Assembly: GCA_947648495.1 (NCBI GenBank)
Contig: CANSOA010000006.1
Span: 29,915 to 93,914 of the forward strand
Direction of reading: 5' to 3'
DNA from: an uncultured Clostridium sp.
GTDB taxonomy: Bacteria > Bacillota > Clostridia > TANB77 > CAG-508
Length of the DNA stretch: 64,000 nt
The notes under the pieces are model-generated. The model was not told the origin of the DNA. It saw nothing but the letters and a program-made list of their open reading frames with translations, and searched no databases. This document shows, piece by piece, positions 20,756-31,185 of this stretch; within the stretch, counting starts at the first letter, position 1, and the number at the start of each line of letters is the position of its first letter. The translations under genes were made by a program, and so were the position numbers.

Positions 20756-21445
20756 ATGGAGAGTTTAAAAATAAAGGATACAATAATTGAATACAATCTT
20801 GAAAAAAAGAGAATTAAAAATTACTACATTTCAATCAAAGATGGAATTGTGACTGTGAAGGTTCCAAGCCAAACTTCTCAAGAAAAAATTGAGCAATTGC
20901 TTTTTGAAAGAGCCGAATGGGTCTTGAAAAATGTAGAAAATCAAAAAAGCAAAATCCAAAAACCATATGAATATGTAGAAGGCGAAATTTTCAAAGTATT
21001 AGGAAAAGGGGTTGTTTTAAATGTTTTCTACGAAAAAAGGAAAAAACCAAATTTGAGGTTTTGGCGTAATAAATTTTTGGTTTCTCTGCCATTGGAAAAA
21101 CAGGAAAATGCGAAAGAAGAAATCCAAAAATTAATCGACAAATTTTATACGGATTTGGCAGAAAAAGAAATCGAAAGAGCGATGCGAAAAATGACGATGA
21201 AAGTTGGTATCGCTCCAAATGAGTATAAAATTAAGAATTTGAAAAGTACTTGGGGAAATTGTTCTACATCAGGCAATATTAGCATTAACAAAAAAGTGGT
21301 CCAATATAGCAGACATGCGATTGAGTATGTTTGTTTGCATGAGATTTGTCATTTGCAAAATATGAATCATTCGAGGATGTTTTGGGATATGGTGGAAAAA
21401 TATATGAGGGATTATAAAAAGGCAGAAGAGGAATTGAAGAAATAA
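20756..21445 (+). CDS. YgjP/SprT-like zinc metallopeptidase
   Basis: STWGNCSTSGNISINKKVVQYSRHAIEYVCLHEICHLQNMNHSRMFWDMVEKYMRDYKKAEEEL (HExCH). Confidence 0.9.
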   Translation: MESLKIKDTIIEYNLEKKRIKNYYISIKDGIVTVKVPSQTSQEKIEQLLFERAEWVLKNVENQKSKIQKPYEYVEGEIFKVLGKGVVLNVFYEKRKKPNLRFWRNKFLVSLPLEKQENAKEEIQKLIDKFYTDLAEKEIERAMRKMTMKVGIAPNEYKIKNLKSTWGNCSTSGNISINKKVVQYSRHAIEYVCLHEICHLQNMNHSRMFWDMVEKYMRDYKKAEEELKK

Positions 21446-21547
21446 GCAATAGTCTAACCTTTTATTATATCATATTTCTACTAATTTGTCAAATTGACAT
21501 AATACATAATTTGTGATATAATAAAAGATAGGGAATGTTTTATAGAT

Positions 21548-21575
21548 AAAAAGAGAGTTTAAAAACTCTCTTTTA
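21548..21575. terminator. Bidirectional terminator between convergent genes
   Basis: aaaaagagagtttaaaaactctctttta. Confidence 0.75.
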
Positions 21576-22799
21576 TATTTCTACAATTTTATGCGTATAA
21601 TCCAAATTAGCAACTGCTTCATTTTCAAAACCTAAAGTATAAATATTGGTTGCTAAAATATCTTTGCTAAGCATATTTCGTAAGTGACTATCTGTGTTGT
21701 TTTCCATAAATTTTTTGACCGAAATAATTACATGTGTTTTTGGATTTTGTTTGGCAATGGCGGAAACAATTTTTTTGCCATGTTTATTAAATCCTAAAAC
21801 GCGAATATAGGGCGTAACCCTTCTGGAGGCATTCATATCTTTTTGCGAAATCCTCAAAAGTGCATACAATAAAATACGTTGAATACGTGTTGCTGTAAAC
21901 TGTTTTGATTTAATACTCTGAATCAATTCACTTAAATGATTGCAATTGTTAGCAGCCATTTTTATGCGATTTTCCAAACCATCTGAGACATCTGGTATAG
22001 TAGCGATTTCAGACAATGTCATACAACGTAAAGTATAAATAATTTCTCTTTCAAATACTGCTAAACTAGGAACGATTTTTCCAGCTTGGATTTGTTTTTC
22101 TAATAATTCATAAGTCTCAAAGGGAACCAAAGTATGAACATTTTTCTTTTTTTGGATTAGGCTACGAATAGCACTGCCACTTGCAATTCCATTTTTAATA
22201 GTAGAAGAATTGTGCTGACTACATTCACGTTTTATGGTGATGGGTTTAATCGGACTTTTATATTTTTTCAAAGCTTTCAAATATTCAATTCCCAAAATAT
22301 TATTTGGACTATTTAAAGCTTTCTTATATTTTGTGTGTCCGCCCAAATATTGCATCAGAGCCATTTCTCGGGCGCGCGGAAATGAAATGCCTGTTTTGAC
22401 ATATTGGTTAATGAGTAAAGACAATTCTTTTGGTTCTTTATATAAAAAATTAGCCAAGTCATTTAGTGGCGAGATTTCTCCGAGTTCGCTTCCGAAAGAC
22501 AAAAAATCCACAATTCCCAGACTATTTAACATTTTAATGGCACCTTCAGCGAAATTTTCTGCACTTGAAATCGCATAAATGGTTGGTAATTCAAGCACGA
22601 TGTCAAATCCTGCTTTTAAAGCCATTTCAGCTTTTGTCCATTTATCCACAATCGAAGTATCGCCACGTTGAACAAAATTTCCACTGATGACAGCAATGGA
22701 AAAATCTGCTTTTGTAAGTTGCTTGGAATAGGATAGATGTTTAACATGTCCATTATGAAACGGATTATATTCCGAGATGACAGCTAAAATTCCACTCAT
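21573..22799 (-). CDS. tmcAL: tRNA(Met) cytidine acetate ligase (TmcAL/YlbM) nucleotidyltransferase
   Basis: MSGILAVISEYNPFHNGHVKHLSYSKQLTKADFSIAVISGNFVQRGDTSIVDKWTKAEMAL. Confidence 0.93.
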   Translation of the reverse strand: MSGILAVISEYNPFHNGHVKHLSYSKQLTKADFSIAVISGNFVQRGDTSIVDKWTKAEMALKAGFDIVLELPTIYAISSAENFAEGAIKMLNSLGIVDFLSFGSELGEISPLNDLANFLYKEPKELSLLINQYVKTGISFPRAREMALMQYLGGHTKYKKALNSPNNILGIEYLKALKKYKSPIKPITIKRECSQHNSSTIKNGIASGSAIRSLIQKKKNVHTLVPFETYELLEKQIQAGKIVPSLAVFEREIIYTLRCMTLSEIATIPDVSDGLENRIKMAANNCNHLSELIQSIKSKQFTATRIQRILLYALLRISQKDMNASRRVTPYIRVLGFNKHGKKIVSAIAKQNPKTHVIISVKKFMENNTDSHLRNMLSKDILATNIYTLGFENEAVANLDYTHKIVEI

Positions 22800-22887
22800 A
22801 AAAAACCTCCTTTGTGTTAGATTTATATTGTAAATTTCTTTTCTTTTTGTTATAATATCATAAAGTAAAAAAAAAGGAAAGAGTTTT

Positions 22888-23325
22888 ATGAAAAAAGTAA
22901 CAATCTATACCGATGGTGCCTGTTCAGGCAATCCCGGACCAGGTGGCTGGGGAGCCATTTTAATGTGTGACAATTCCCAAAAAGAAATTTCAGGTGCAAA
23001 TCCTGACACCACCAACAATATTATGGAAATCACTGCTGTTTTAGAAGCTTTAAAATTATTAAAATTTGAATGTGAAGTGGAAATTTATAGTGACAGTGCT
23101 TATGTTGTCAATAGTTTTAAGCAAGGCTGGATTGAAAATTGGCAGAAAAATAATTGGAAAACGGCGAACAAAGAACCCGTAAAAAACCGTGAATTATGGG
23201 AAGAATTATATGCTCTAACCCAAAAACATAAAGTCAAATTCAACAAAGTAAAAGGTCATAGTGATAATGAATTTAACAACCGATGCGATTTCCTAGCTAC
23301 CACAGCTATCAAAACAATAACGTAG
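22888..23325 (+). CDS. rnhA: Ribonuclease HI
   Basis: [48 protein letters not shown]. Confidence 0.96.
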   Translation: MKKVTIYTDGACSGNPGPGGWGAILMCDNSQKEISGANPDTTNNIMEITAVLEALKLLKFECEVEIYSDSAYVVNSFKQGWIENWQKNNWKTANKEPVKNRELWEELYALTQKHKVKFNKVKGHSDNEFNNRCDFLATTAIKTIT

Positions 23326-23346
23326 GGGCGATTATTAATCGCCCGC
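23321..23346. repeat. Dispersed short palindromic repeat copy
   Basis: cgtaggggcgattattaatcgcccgc overlapping/abutting rnhA stop. Confidence 0.7.
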
Positions 23347-23458
23347 GTGATATGAGATAAAATATGTTTTTGTTCTAAAAACACGTTTATGAATGTTTTA
23401 AAGGCAGGAGAACGATTGCCTATCAATCCTACAAATTAAGATTAGAAAGGAAAACAAA

Positions 23459-24064
23459 ATGAAAATAATTGGTATAACAGGGGCTTCAGGCTCTGGGAAA
23501 ACAACCATCAGTCAGCTATTGAATCAAAGAAAAGACACAAAAGTAATCGATGCTGACAAAATTGCAAGAGAAATGGCTAAGCCCAACACGCCATATCTTT
23601 TGAAAATCCAAAAGACTTTTGAAAAAGAAGATGTTATTTTGGAAGATGGCACGTTAAATAGACCCAAACTAGCTAAGTTGATTTATCAGAATGAAGAAAG
23701 TTTGGAAAAGTTAAATCGTATTACATTTGAGTATTTGCTTCCCAAAATGGTAGATGAAATTCAAAATGTATCGACCGATATTCAAATGATTATAATGGAT
23801 GCGCCGTTATTGTTTGAAGCGCATTTGGACCAATATTGTGATTTTACAGTTGCTTTATGTGTACCAGATTCCCTTAAAATTAAAAGAATTTGTCTTAGAG
23901 ACAATATTCCGGAAAAGATAGCGAAAGATAGGCTTAAAATTCAACAAAATAATGAATTTTATCAGCAAAAGGCAGATTATGTTATCATCAATGATGAAAA
24001 AACAACAATACAGGATTTAGAAGAACAGATGGATAGAATTATTGAAAAAAGTAGGAATGGATAA
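23459..24064 (+). CDS. coaE: Dephospho-CoA kinase
   Basis: KIIGITGASGSGKTTISQLL; VIDADKIAREM; MDAPLLFEAHLD. Confidence 0.94.
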   Translation: MKIIGITGASGSGKTTISQLLNQRKDTKVIDADKIAREMAKPNTPYLLKIQKTFEKEDVILEDGTLNRPKLAKLIYQNEESLEKLNRITFEYLLPKMVDEIQNVSTDIQMIIMDAPLLFEAHLDQYCDFTVALCVPDSLKIKRICLRDNIPEKIAKDRLKIQQNNEFYQQKADYVIINDEKTTIQDLEEQMDRIIEKSRNG

Positions 24065-24190
24065 ATACAATATCAGATTGTTTCAGAAAGTGAAAGGTCG
24101 ATTGGTTGAAGAAAAATAAAAAATTTTTATGTTACCTATTGAAATTGTCGGAAAAATATGGTATAATATATAATAAGTGAATAAAAAAAT

Positions 24191-24233
24191 ACAAAAGATG
24201 TAAGTAAACGTAAGTTATTTGCATCTTTTTAAG
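24191..24233 (+). terminator. Leader hairpin with U-tract (possible attenuator)
   Basis: acaaaagatgtaagtaaacgtaagttatttgcatctttttaagg within 5' leader of the 24266 gene. Confidence 0.5.
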
Positions 24234-24265
24234 GTTTGGAGCGTAAATTCATAGGGGGATGAAAA

Positions 24266-25582
24266 ATGAATAAAAATAGACAAGAGTTGGGAAAGGCAAT
24301 TTTAAAAAAGAAACAATATATTATACTGATTACCATTATATTAGTAATCACTAGCGTTTTTTATACGTTGACCAATGTGCAATATAGGGCAAGCCAGAAA
24401 TTTTTAGTAGGAGAAGCAGAAAATCGAATTGAGACTTACAAAGAATTGATAAAAGGTTCTACTGTATTGGAAAAGGTTATTACAAATCTAGATGCAAATT
24501 GTAGTGTTCAAGAACTTAGCCAGACAGTAGAAGTCAGCACAATTGAAGATACAGATATGATTGAAATAACCGTGTCTGGTGAGGATGAAATGCTAACTCG
24601 AAATTTTTCTGAGGAAATTGGTAAGGTTTTTGTAGATACGGCTCATGAAATTTATGAAAATACGGAAATTTATCAGGTAGATAGCAATTCGGCTTATTAT
24701 CATAAAGGCAATGCCACTCTTGTTGGGTTAGGCGCGGGATTGGCTGGATTTATCTTGTCATGTTTGTTTTTTGGAGTAGGATTTTTACTAGATGACAAAA
24801 TAACAAGTTGCAAAGATATGGAAGAAATAACTGGCTTAAAGTCCTTAATTTCGATACCAAAAATTGTAGCTATTGATAAAAAGAAACTAAATATTAGAAG
24901 TATACGTGCTCATAAAAGTGAAGTATTTAAAACTTTAATGACGAATATTCAATTTGTTAATATGAATGTATTGCAAAATAAAACTATTTTGGTAACAAGT
25001 GCTAGAGCATTGGAAGGAAAATCTTATGTGGCAAATAATTTGGCTATTGAGTTTGCAAAAGCGGGGAAAAAAGTGATTATCATAGATGGAGATATGAGAA
25101 GAGGAAAATTGGCTAAGATTTTTAATTTACCAAATGATTTGGGATTTTCCAATTATTTGTCCAATTTAGATGCCAATGGAAATCAAATTCATGAAAGAAT
25201 GACGAGATTTATTCATGATACAGAAATCAAAAACTTGAATGTCATAACAGCTGGCAATACGCCTCCGAATCCAACTGAGTTGTTAAGAACCAATAAATTA
25301 CAAGAATTAATTAAGGATTTAAAAGTATTTTATGATATTATTATTTTTGATTCGGTGTCTGTTTTAGAAGCGCCAGAGGCAGAAATATTGTCCAAGACGT
25401 GTGATTTAACTTTGTTGCTTTCATCTTATGCAAATACGAAGACGAAGGAATTTTTGATGGCGTATGAAGATATTAAAAATGCAGGTACAAGTAGCATTGG
25501 AGTTGGATTAAATAAGATTCCAGATAGAAAACTAAAAAAGAAAGTATTTGTATTGAAAAGTCGTTTTAAACAACGGAAGTAG
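24266..25582 (+). CDS. Wzz/CpsD-like chain-length determinant fused to BY-kinase-like ATPase
   Basis: N-terminal Wzz region, TSARALEGKSYVANNLAIEFAKAGKKVIIIDGDMRRGKLAKIFNLPNDLGFSNYLS, FYDIIIFDSVSV; divergent Walker A and no C-terminal Tyr cluster. Confidence 0.85.
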   Translation: MNKNRQELGKAILKKKQYIILITIILVITSVFYTLTNVQYRASQKFLVGEAENRIETYKELIKGSTVLEKVITNLDANCSVQELSQTVEVSTIEDTDMIEITVSGEDEMLTRNFSEEIGKVFVDTAHEIYENTEIYQVDSNSAYYHKGNATLVGLGAGLAGFILSCLFFGVGFLLDDKITSCKDMEEITGLKSLISIPKIVAIDKKKLNIRSIRAHKSEVFKTLMTNIQFVNMNVLQNKTILVTSARALEGKSYVANNLAIEFAKAGKKVIIIDGDMRRGKLAKIFNLPNDLGFSNYLSNLDANGNQIHERMTRFIHDTEIKNLNVITAGNTPPNPTELLRTNKLQELIKDLKVFYDIIIFDSVSVLEAPEAEILSKTCDLTLLLSSYANTKTKEFLMAYEDIKNAGTSSIGVGLNKIPDRKLKKKVFVLKSRFKQRK

Positions 25583-25619
25583 GATCATTTGCAAGAAAGC
25601 CAAGATACTAGCTAGGAAA

Positions 25620-26654
25620 TTGAAAAAGATAAAAAAAATAGGAAGTAAAATCGTTGGCATTGGAAAATTAATTTTGGGTTTGTTGATAGTTGGACTTTTA
25701 AAAATAAGGGATTTTTTTGTAAGGGTGATCAATGGAGTACAAAATAAATTGCAAAAATTAAGAGAATATATTCAAAATTATAAGGAAAAAAGAGAAAAAA
25801 TTAAATTAATTGAAGCAGGAAGTATGATTTTGGAAACGGAAGAAAACAATATTATAAAAGAAGTGTTTGAAGATAAAATGGCTCAATTAGAGTCAGATGA
25901 CGATATTGCCTATCAGAAAAAGTTGGATGAGTTAAAGAGCAATATAGAAGATAAAACCAAGCAAGAAGAAATGCTTCCAGAAAATGTAAGAGTAAGCAGT
26001 CCAAGACAGAGCAAAAGTAAATTTGATTTGATAAGGGAACAACAGGAGAAAAAAGAACCAGAAATAAAAGTCGCTGTGAAAGAAAGTCAAAATCAAATTT
26101 TGCAGGCAGTAGAAAATGAAGAAAAAAGGATACAAATTGAAAACCAGAAAAAACAAGAAGAATTGTTAGAAAAACAAAAAGTAGAGAGACAAAGAAAGGA
26201 AGCCGAGAAAAAAGCAAGACAGGAAAAAATTGATAATCATGAAGAAATTGATTTTCATAATCAGGAAAATTTAACTGAGGAAATGATAAGAAAACAAGTA
26301 GAGATTGACGATTTAGTTCGTTTAGCAGAGCAAGAAAAAGAAGAGGAAATCCTAAAAGCACAGCAAATGAAAAGAAAAGAAAGATATGAAAAAAGAAGAG
26401 AACGTCTGGAAAAATTTCATGATATGATAGATTCTTTTAAGAATATAAAAGAAGGATATAGCATGAAAAATGCCATAAAGATAGAAGAAAAATTAAGAAG
26501 AGAAAGCCAGAAGAATGAAAATCGCGTTAGAATAGCAAAGGAAAGAGAAGAAAAACGAGCTTTTCGCGAGCTGGAAAGACAAAAATATAAACAAGAATTG
26601 AGAATTCAGGAAGAATTACAAGAAGACAATTTGTATCCAAGACCGAGAATGTAA
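25620..26654 (+). CDS. Highly charged coiled-coil protein with N-terminal hydrophobic segment
   Basis: KKIGSKIVGIGKLILGLLIVGLLKI then long K/E/R/Q-rich coiled coil. Confidence 0.65.
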   Translation: MKKIKKIGSKIVGIGKLILGLLIVGLLKIRDFFVRVINGVQNKLQKLREYIQNYKEKREKIKLIEAGSMILETEENNIIKEVFEDKMAQLESDDDIAYQKKLDELKSNIEDKTKQEEMLPENVRVSSPRQSKSKFDLIREQQEKKEPEIKVAVKESQNQILQAVENEEKRIQIENQKKQEELLEKQKVERQRKEAEKKARQEKIDNHEEIDFHNQENLTEEMIRKQVEIDDLVRLAEQEKEEEILKAQQMKRKERYEKRRERLEKFHDMIDSFKNIKEGYSMKNAIKIEEKLRRESQKNENRVRIAKEREEKRAFRELERQKYKQELRIQEELQEDNLYPRPRM

Positions 26655-26660
26655 GAAAAG

Positions 26661-26693
26661 TCCCGTCTTATTTTAAGATGGGATTTTTTTCTT
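26661..26693 (+). terminator. Intrinsic terminator
   Basis: tcccgtcttattttaagatgggatttttttc. Confidence 0.8.
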
Positions 26694-26766
26694 TTTATCT
26701 TGTTTTTTCTAGGAAAATAAGATATAATAAAACCATGATTGAAAAGAGAAAGTGGAGGAGAAGAAT

Positions 26767-29163
26767 ATGTCATATAATTTTAAAGAAATCGAAAAAAAGT
26801 GGCAGGAATATTGGGACCAAAATGAGACGTTCAAGACTGATGTTTGGGATTTTTCTAAACCCAAATATTATGCTTTGGATATGTTTCCTTATCCTTCTGG
26901 GCAAGGTTTGCATGTGGGACATCCAGAAGGTTATACAGCAACGGATATTTTATCAAGAATGAAAAGAATGCAAGGTTACAATGTTTTGCATCCAATGGGG
27001 TGGGATGCTTTTGGGCTTCCAGCGGAGCAATACGCGATTAAAACAGGCAATCATCCAGATGGTTTTACAAGGCAAAATATTGAAACTTTTAAAAAACAAC
27101 TTAAAATGTTAGGTTTATCGTTTGATTGGGACAAAGAAATTTCAACTTGTGACCCAAGCTATTACAAATGGACTCAATGGATTTTCAAACAATTATACCA
27201 AGATGGCTTAGCCAAATTAATTGACATGCCAGTTAATTGGTGTGAAGAATTAGGAACGGTTTTAGCCAATGATGAAGTGATTAACGGAAAAAGCGAAAGA
27301 GGCGGTTTTCCTGTTGTGCGTAAAAATATGAAACAATGGGTTTTGGATATTCCAGCTTATGCGGAAAATCTGTTAGAGAATTTGGAAGATTTGGATTGGC
27401 CAGTTTCGACCAAAGAAATCCAAAAGAACTGGATTGGAAAATCGGTTGGTGCACATGTCAAATTCAAAGTAGCAGGGACAAATCAAGAATTCACAGTTTT
27501 CACAACGAGATGTGATACCTTATTTGGAGCGACTTATTGCGTTTTGGCACCAGAAAGCGAAATTGTAAAGGAGATTACGACGCCTGAACAAAAAAATGAG
27601 ATAGAAGCCTATATTAGCGAATGTGCGAGCAAATCTGATTTAGAAAGAACGGAATTAAACAAAGAAAAAACAGGTGTGTTTACAGGCGCATATGCGATAA
27701 ATCCAGTGAATAACAAACAAGTCCCAATTTGGATTGCGGATTATGTTTTGGCAAGTTATGGAACAGGAGCCATTATGGCTGTTCCTGCACATGACCAAAG
27801 AGATTATGAATTTGCTAGCAAATTTGGGCTAGAAATCCTTCCTGTTTTGGAAGGTGGCGATATTTCCAAAGAAGCTTTTTGTGAAGATGGTTTGCACATT
27901 AATTCGGATTTTTTAAATGGTCTCAATAAACAAGAGGCGATTGATAAAATGCTAACATTTTTACAAGAAAAAGGTATTGGGGAAAAGAAAATCAATTATA
28001 AATTTCATGAATGGATTTTTGCACGTCAAAGGTATTGGGGTGAGCCAATTCCAATTGTGCATTTTGAAGAGGAAATGGATGTTTTAGAAGATGCGGAATT
28101 GCCACTTGTTTTGCCAGAACTAGAAGATTATGGTCCATCGAAAAGTGGAGCTTCTCCATTGGAAAAAGCAGAAAATTGGGTGAGTGTTGAAAAAGATGGC
28201 AAAAAAGGAAAACGAGAAACAAGTACAATGCCGGGTTCTGCGGGTTCAAGTTGGTATTTTTTGCGTTATATTGATCCGAAAAATAATAGTGCAATTGCGG
28301 ATCGAAAATTGTTAGAACATTGGTTGCCAGTTGATTTGTATATGGGCGGTCCAGAACATGCGGTTGGACATTTGTTGTATTCGAGATTTTGGAATAATTA
28401 TTTGTATAACAAAGGAGTGGTTCCAGTCAAAGAGCCGTTTCAGAAACTACGTCATCAAGGGATGATTTTAGGAGCCAATGGGGAGAAAATGTCGAAGTCC
28501 AAAGGAAATGTTATTAATCCAGATGACATGATACAGGAATTTGGGGCAGATAGTTTAAGAATGTATGAAATGTTTATGGGACCGATTGAGGCGGATAAAC
28601 CTTGGGATCCAAATGGAATTGATGGTTCCAAGAAGTTTTTGGACAGAGTTTGGAGATTGTATACTGAATCGGGCAAGTTGAAAGATGAACCAAATGCGAA
28701 TTTGGAAAAAGTGTATCATTATACTGTGAAAAAAGTGACAAATGACTATGAAACCATGAATTTTAATACGGCGATTAGCCAAATGATGATTTTTGTAAAT
28801 GCAGTTTATAAAGAAGAGGTTTTCCCTCAAGAATATGCAGAAGGTTTTGTAAAATTGCTAAATCCAGTGGTGCCACATATTTCAGAAGAGTTGTGGAATA
28901 CGGTTTTAAACCATAAGGGCACAATTGCCTATGAAAAATGGCCAGAATTTGACGAAGCAAAGACGATTGATGATGTGATTGAGATTCCAGTTCAAATCAA
29001 TGGAAAAGTCAAAGTGGTGGTGGAAGTTTTAAAAGATGCGTCTGAGGAAGATGTGAAGAAAATAGTAGATGAAAATGAAATTGTGCAGAAAAATTTGGAA
29101 GGCAAAAATATTGTAAAAGAGATTTATGTTGGTGGGAAGATTTATAATATTGTGGTAAAATAG
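26767..29163 (+). CDS. leuS: Leucyl-tRNA synthetase
   Basis: [49 protein letters not shown] before ATG 26767. Confidence 0.97.
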   Translation: MSYNFKEIEKKWQEYWDQNETFKTDVWDFSKPKYYALDMFPYPSGQGLHVGHPEGYTATDILSRMKRMQGYNVLHPMGWDAFGLPAEQYAIKTGNHPDGFTRQNIETFKKQLKMLGLSFDWDKEISTCDPSYYKWTQWIFKQLYQDGLAKLIDMPVNWCEELGTVLANDEVINGKSERGGFPVVRKNMKQWVLDIPAYAENLLENLEDLDWPVSTKEIQKNWIGKSVGAHVKFKVAGTNQEFTVFTTRCDTLFGATYCVLAPESEIVKEITTPEQKNEIEAYISECASKSDLERTELNKEKTGVFTGAYAINPVNNKQVPIWIADYVLASYGTGAIMAVPAHDQRDYEFASKFGLEILPVLEGGDISKEAFCEDGLHINSDFLNGLNKQEAIDKMLTFLQEKGIGEKKINYKFHEWIFARQRYWGEPIPIVHFEEEMDVLEDAELPLVLPELEDYGPSKSGASPLEKAENWVSVEKDGKKGKRETSTMPGSAGSSWYFLRYIDPKNNSAIADRKLLEHWLPVDLYMGGPEHAVGHLLYSRFWNNYLYNKGVVPVKEPFQKLRHQGMILGANGEKMSKSKGNVINPDDMIQEFGADSLRMYEMFMGPIEADKPWDPNGIDGSKKFLDRVWRLYTESGKLKDEPNANLEKVYHYTVKKVTNDYETMNFNTAISQMMIFVNAVYKEEVFPQEYAEGFVKLLNPVVPHISEELWNTVLNHKGTIAYEKWPEFDEAKTIDDVIEIPVQINGKVKVVVEVLKDASEEDVKKIVDENEIVQKNLEGKNIVKEIYVGGKIYNIVVK

Positions 29164-29184
29164 AAAGGTAAAATGTGATAGAAT

Positions 29185-29658
29185 ATGGGGAAACCTCTAA
29201 TTGGAATAGTTGGAAAACCACAGAATACGAATAGGAGATTAAATTATATTTTGATAAATGACGAAATAAAAACAAAAGTATTGGAAAATGGTGGATTACC
29301 AGTAGGTATTTTGCCATTCGATAATCAATATAAATTAGTTGGTGAAGGCAATTCATATTTGTTGAATGAGATGGATAGAAAAAATTTAAAAGAAATGATT
29401 AACAAAATGGATGGCATTATTTTACAAGGTGGACTTGTGAGTAATCAATATGAAGAAGAAATAGTCAAAATATGTATAAGGGAAAATATCTCAATGCTTT
29501 GTATTTGCTCTGGTTTTAATAATATGGTAAGAGCGCTTGGAGGAAGTCTTTATGAAGAACAGGGGAATCTTCATAATAAATATGATTGGGAATATGTTCA
29601 TGAAGTTACGTTGGATAAATCTTCTAAATTATATCAGATTATGAAGAAAAATAGATGA
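29185..29658 (+). pseudogene. Truncated peptidase C26 / gamma-glutamyl hydrolase-like (class I GATase) gene
   Basis: KPLIGIVGKPQN..., NKMDGIILQGG, ICSGFNNMVRALGGSLYEEQ; ends at YQIMKKNR* before the usual C-terminal His-Glu region. Confidence 0.65.
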
Positions 29659-29718
29659 ATGATATTTTTAAAGAATTCATACAAAGTTGTGGCAAAGATG
29701 TTAGGGGGGAATGGAAAA

Positions 29719-30351
29719 GTGAAAGTTTTGCAGATTTATGAAAAATATTATTTACCAGAGAATTTGCAGATGCATATGCTTCGTGTGGCGGCGTGTAGCT
29801 GGTTGATTATTGACCATTGGAACGGACCTCAAATTGACAAAAATGCAATCATTCGTGTTTTGCTTTTGCATGATATGGGAAATATGTTGAAAATTCCAGA
29901 GGATTTTTGGAAGAATGAAAATTTTTTGAAATTGCGACAGAAATATTTTGTAAAATATGGGACAAATGAGCATGAATTAAATATGGAAATTGGAAAAGTA
30001 GAAGGTTTGACGGAAAAAGAATTGACAATTTTAGATGGAAAAAGGTCCAGAAAAAATGAAGAGACTCTAAAATCGGCTTCCTTTGAAAGAAAAATTTGCG
30101 CGTATTGCGACCAGCGAGTTGCGCCAAATGGCGTGGTTGGGATTGTGGAACGTTTGGAAGATGCGAAGAGACGATATAAGGATAGACCGCTTTCGGTATG
30201 GTCAGATGAAGAAAAAGCGAATCGTTTGATTGTATGTTCACTGGAAATTGAGAAGCAGATTATGCAGTTTTGTGAGTTACAGCCAGAAGAGATAAGGGAT
30301 GAGAGTATTGCGGAGTATGTGGAAATTTTGAAGGAATATGAGATAAAGTAG
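29719..30351 (+). CDS. HD-domain hydrolase-like protein
   Basis: ENLQMHMLRVAACSWLIIDHWNGPQIDKNAIIRVLLLHDMGNMLKIP (H...HD). Confidence 0.7.
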   Translation: MKVLQIYEKYYLPENLQMHMLRVAACSWLIIDHWNGPQIDKNAIIRVLLLHDMGNMLKIPEDFWKNENFLKLRQKYFVKYGTNEHELNMEIGKVEGLTEKELTILDGKRSRKNEETLKSASFERKICAYCDQRVAPNGVVGIVERLEDAKRRYKDRPLSVWSDEEKANRLIVCSLEIEKQIMQFCELQPEEIRDESIAEYVEILKEYEIK

Positions 30352-30359
30352 GAGTTTTT

Positions 30360-30946
30360 ATGAAAATTGGAATTGATTTGGATGGTGTTGTAATTGATAG
30401 TGAGCAAACATTTAGAACGTATGAAGAGATTTATGATGTGGATATTTTGAAAGGAAATCATTTAGTAAATCAAGAAGAACCCAAATTTCAGGCAAGATAT
30501 CATTGGACAAAAGATCAGGAAGAAAGGTTTATTAGGCGGAAGTATCGAGAGCAAGTAATTTGATGGCTGGTTTCGAGAAAGTTTATCATTTGTTGAAAGA
30601 ACAGGGAAACGAGTTTATAGTAATTTCAGCAAGAGGCGGACTGGTTGGGGAAATGAAAGGCGATGCAATTCGTTTATTGAAAGAACATCAGATTGAGTTT
30701 GATCAGTATTATTGGAAAGTGGATGATAAATTAGAAATTTGCCAAAAAGAAAAAGTCGATTTGATGATTGATGATGATTGGAAAGTGGTAGAAAATTTAG
30801 CCAAGCATCATGTGAAGACGTTATATTTTAGAGATGTTAATTTGAAAAAAATGGAGGAAAGCGAATATTTGACGGAAGTGAGTAATTGGGGAGAAGTGTA
30901 TCGATACATAAGGGGATTATCGAATTTGTCGAATGAAAGTGATTGA
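30360..30946 (+). pseudogene. HAD/5'-nucleotidase-like hydrolase split by a frameshift around 30550
   Basis: MKIGIDLDGVVIDSEQTF... FIRRKYRE | ASNLMAGFEKVYHLLKEQGNEFIVISARGG...DLMIDDDWKVVENL; the two halves lie in different frames (-1 or +2 relation). Confidence 0.75.
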
Positions 30947-30971
30947 CAATGACTTGAATTTGTATTATAAT
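30943..30971 (+). promoter_or_regulatory. Consensus sigma-A-type promoter for a small RNA
   Basis: TTGACA (30943-30948), 17-bp spacer, TATAAT (30966-30971). Confidence 0.8.
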
Positions 30972-30977
30972 TAAATT

Positions 30978-31064
30978 AACAAGGAGTCACATTTGTGTGA
31001 TTGCCACCAAAAGAAAAGTCAAAAAGCCTCATCTCATAGGTAGAAAGCAGAGATGAGGTTTTTT
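30978..31064 (+). ncRNA. Putative ~87-nt antisense RNA, candidate antitoxin of a type I toxin-antitoxin locus
   Basis: Consensus promoter upstream; no ORF; ends at terminator CCTCATCTC...GAGATGAGGTTTTTT; converges on the small hydrophobic ORF on the minus strand. Confidence 0.55.
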
Positions 31065-31065
31065 G

Positions 31066-31185
31066 TTAAATATGCTTACTCAAAATAATAATCAAGATGA
31101 TTATCAGAGTAAATGCGACAATGGTTGTAAAAAGTAGTATGTATAAGAAATATAGGCAAAGTTTTAATAATGCAAGTTCTATCAT
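31066..31185 (-). CDS. 39-aa hydrophobic peptide, candidate type I toxin
   Basis: MIELALLKLCLYFLYILLFTTIVAFTLIIILIIILSKHI* preceded by GGAGGTGATGCC Shine-Dalgarno; single TM, short charged tail. Confidence 0.6.
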   Translation of the reverse strand: MIELALLKLCLYFLYILLFTTIVAFTLIIILIIILSKHI

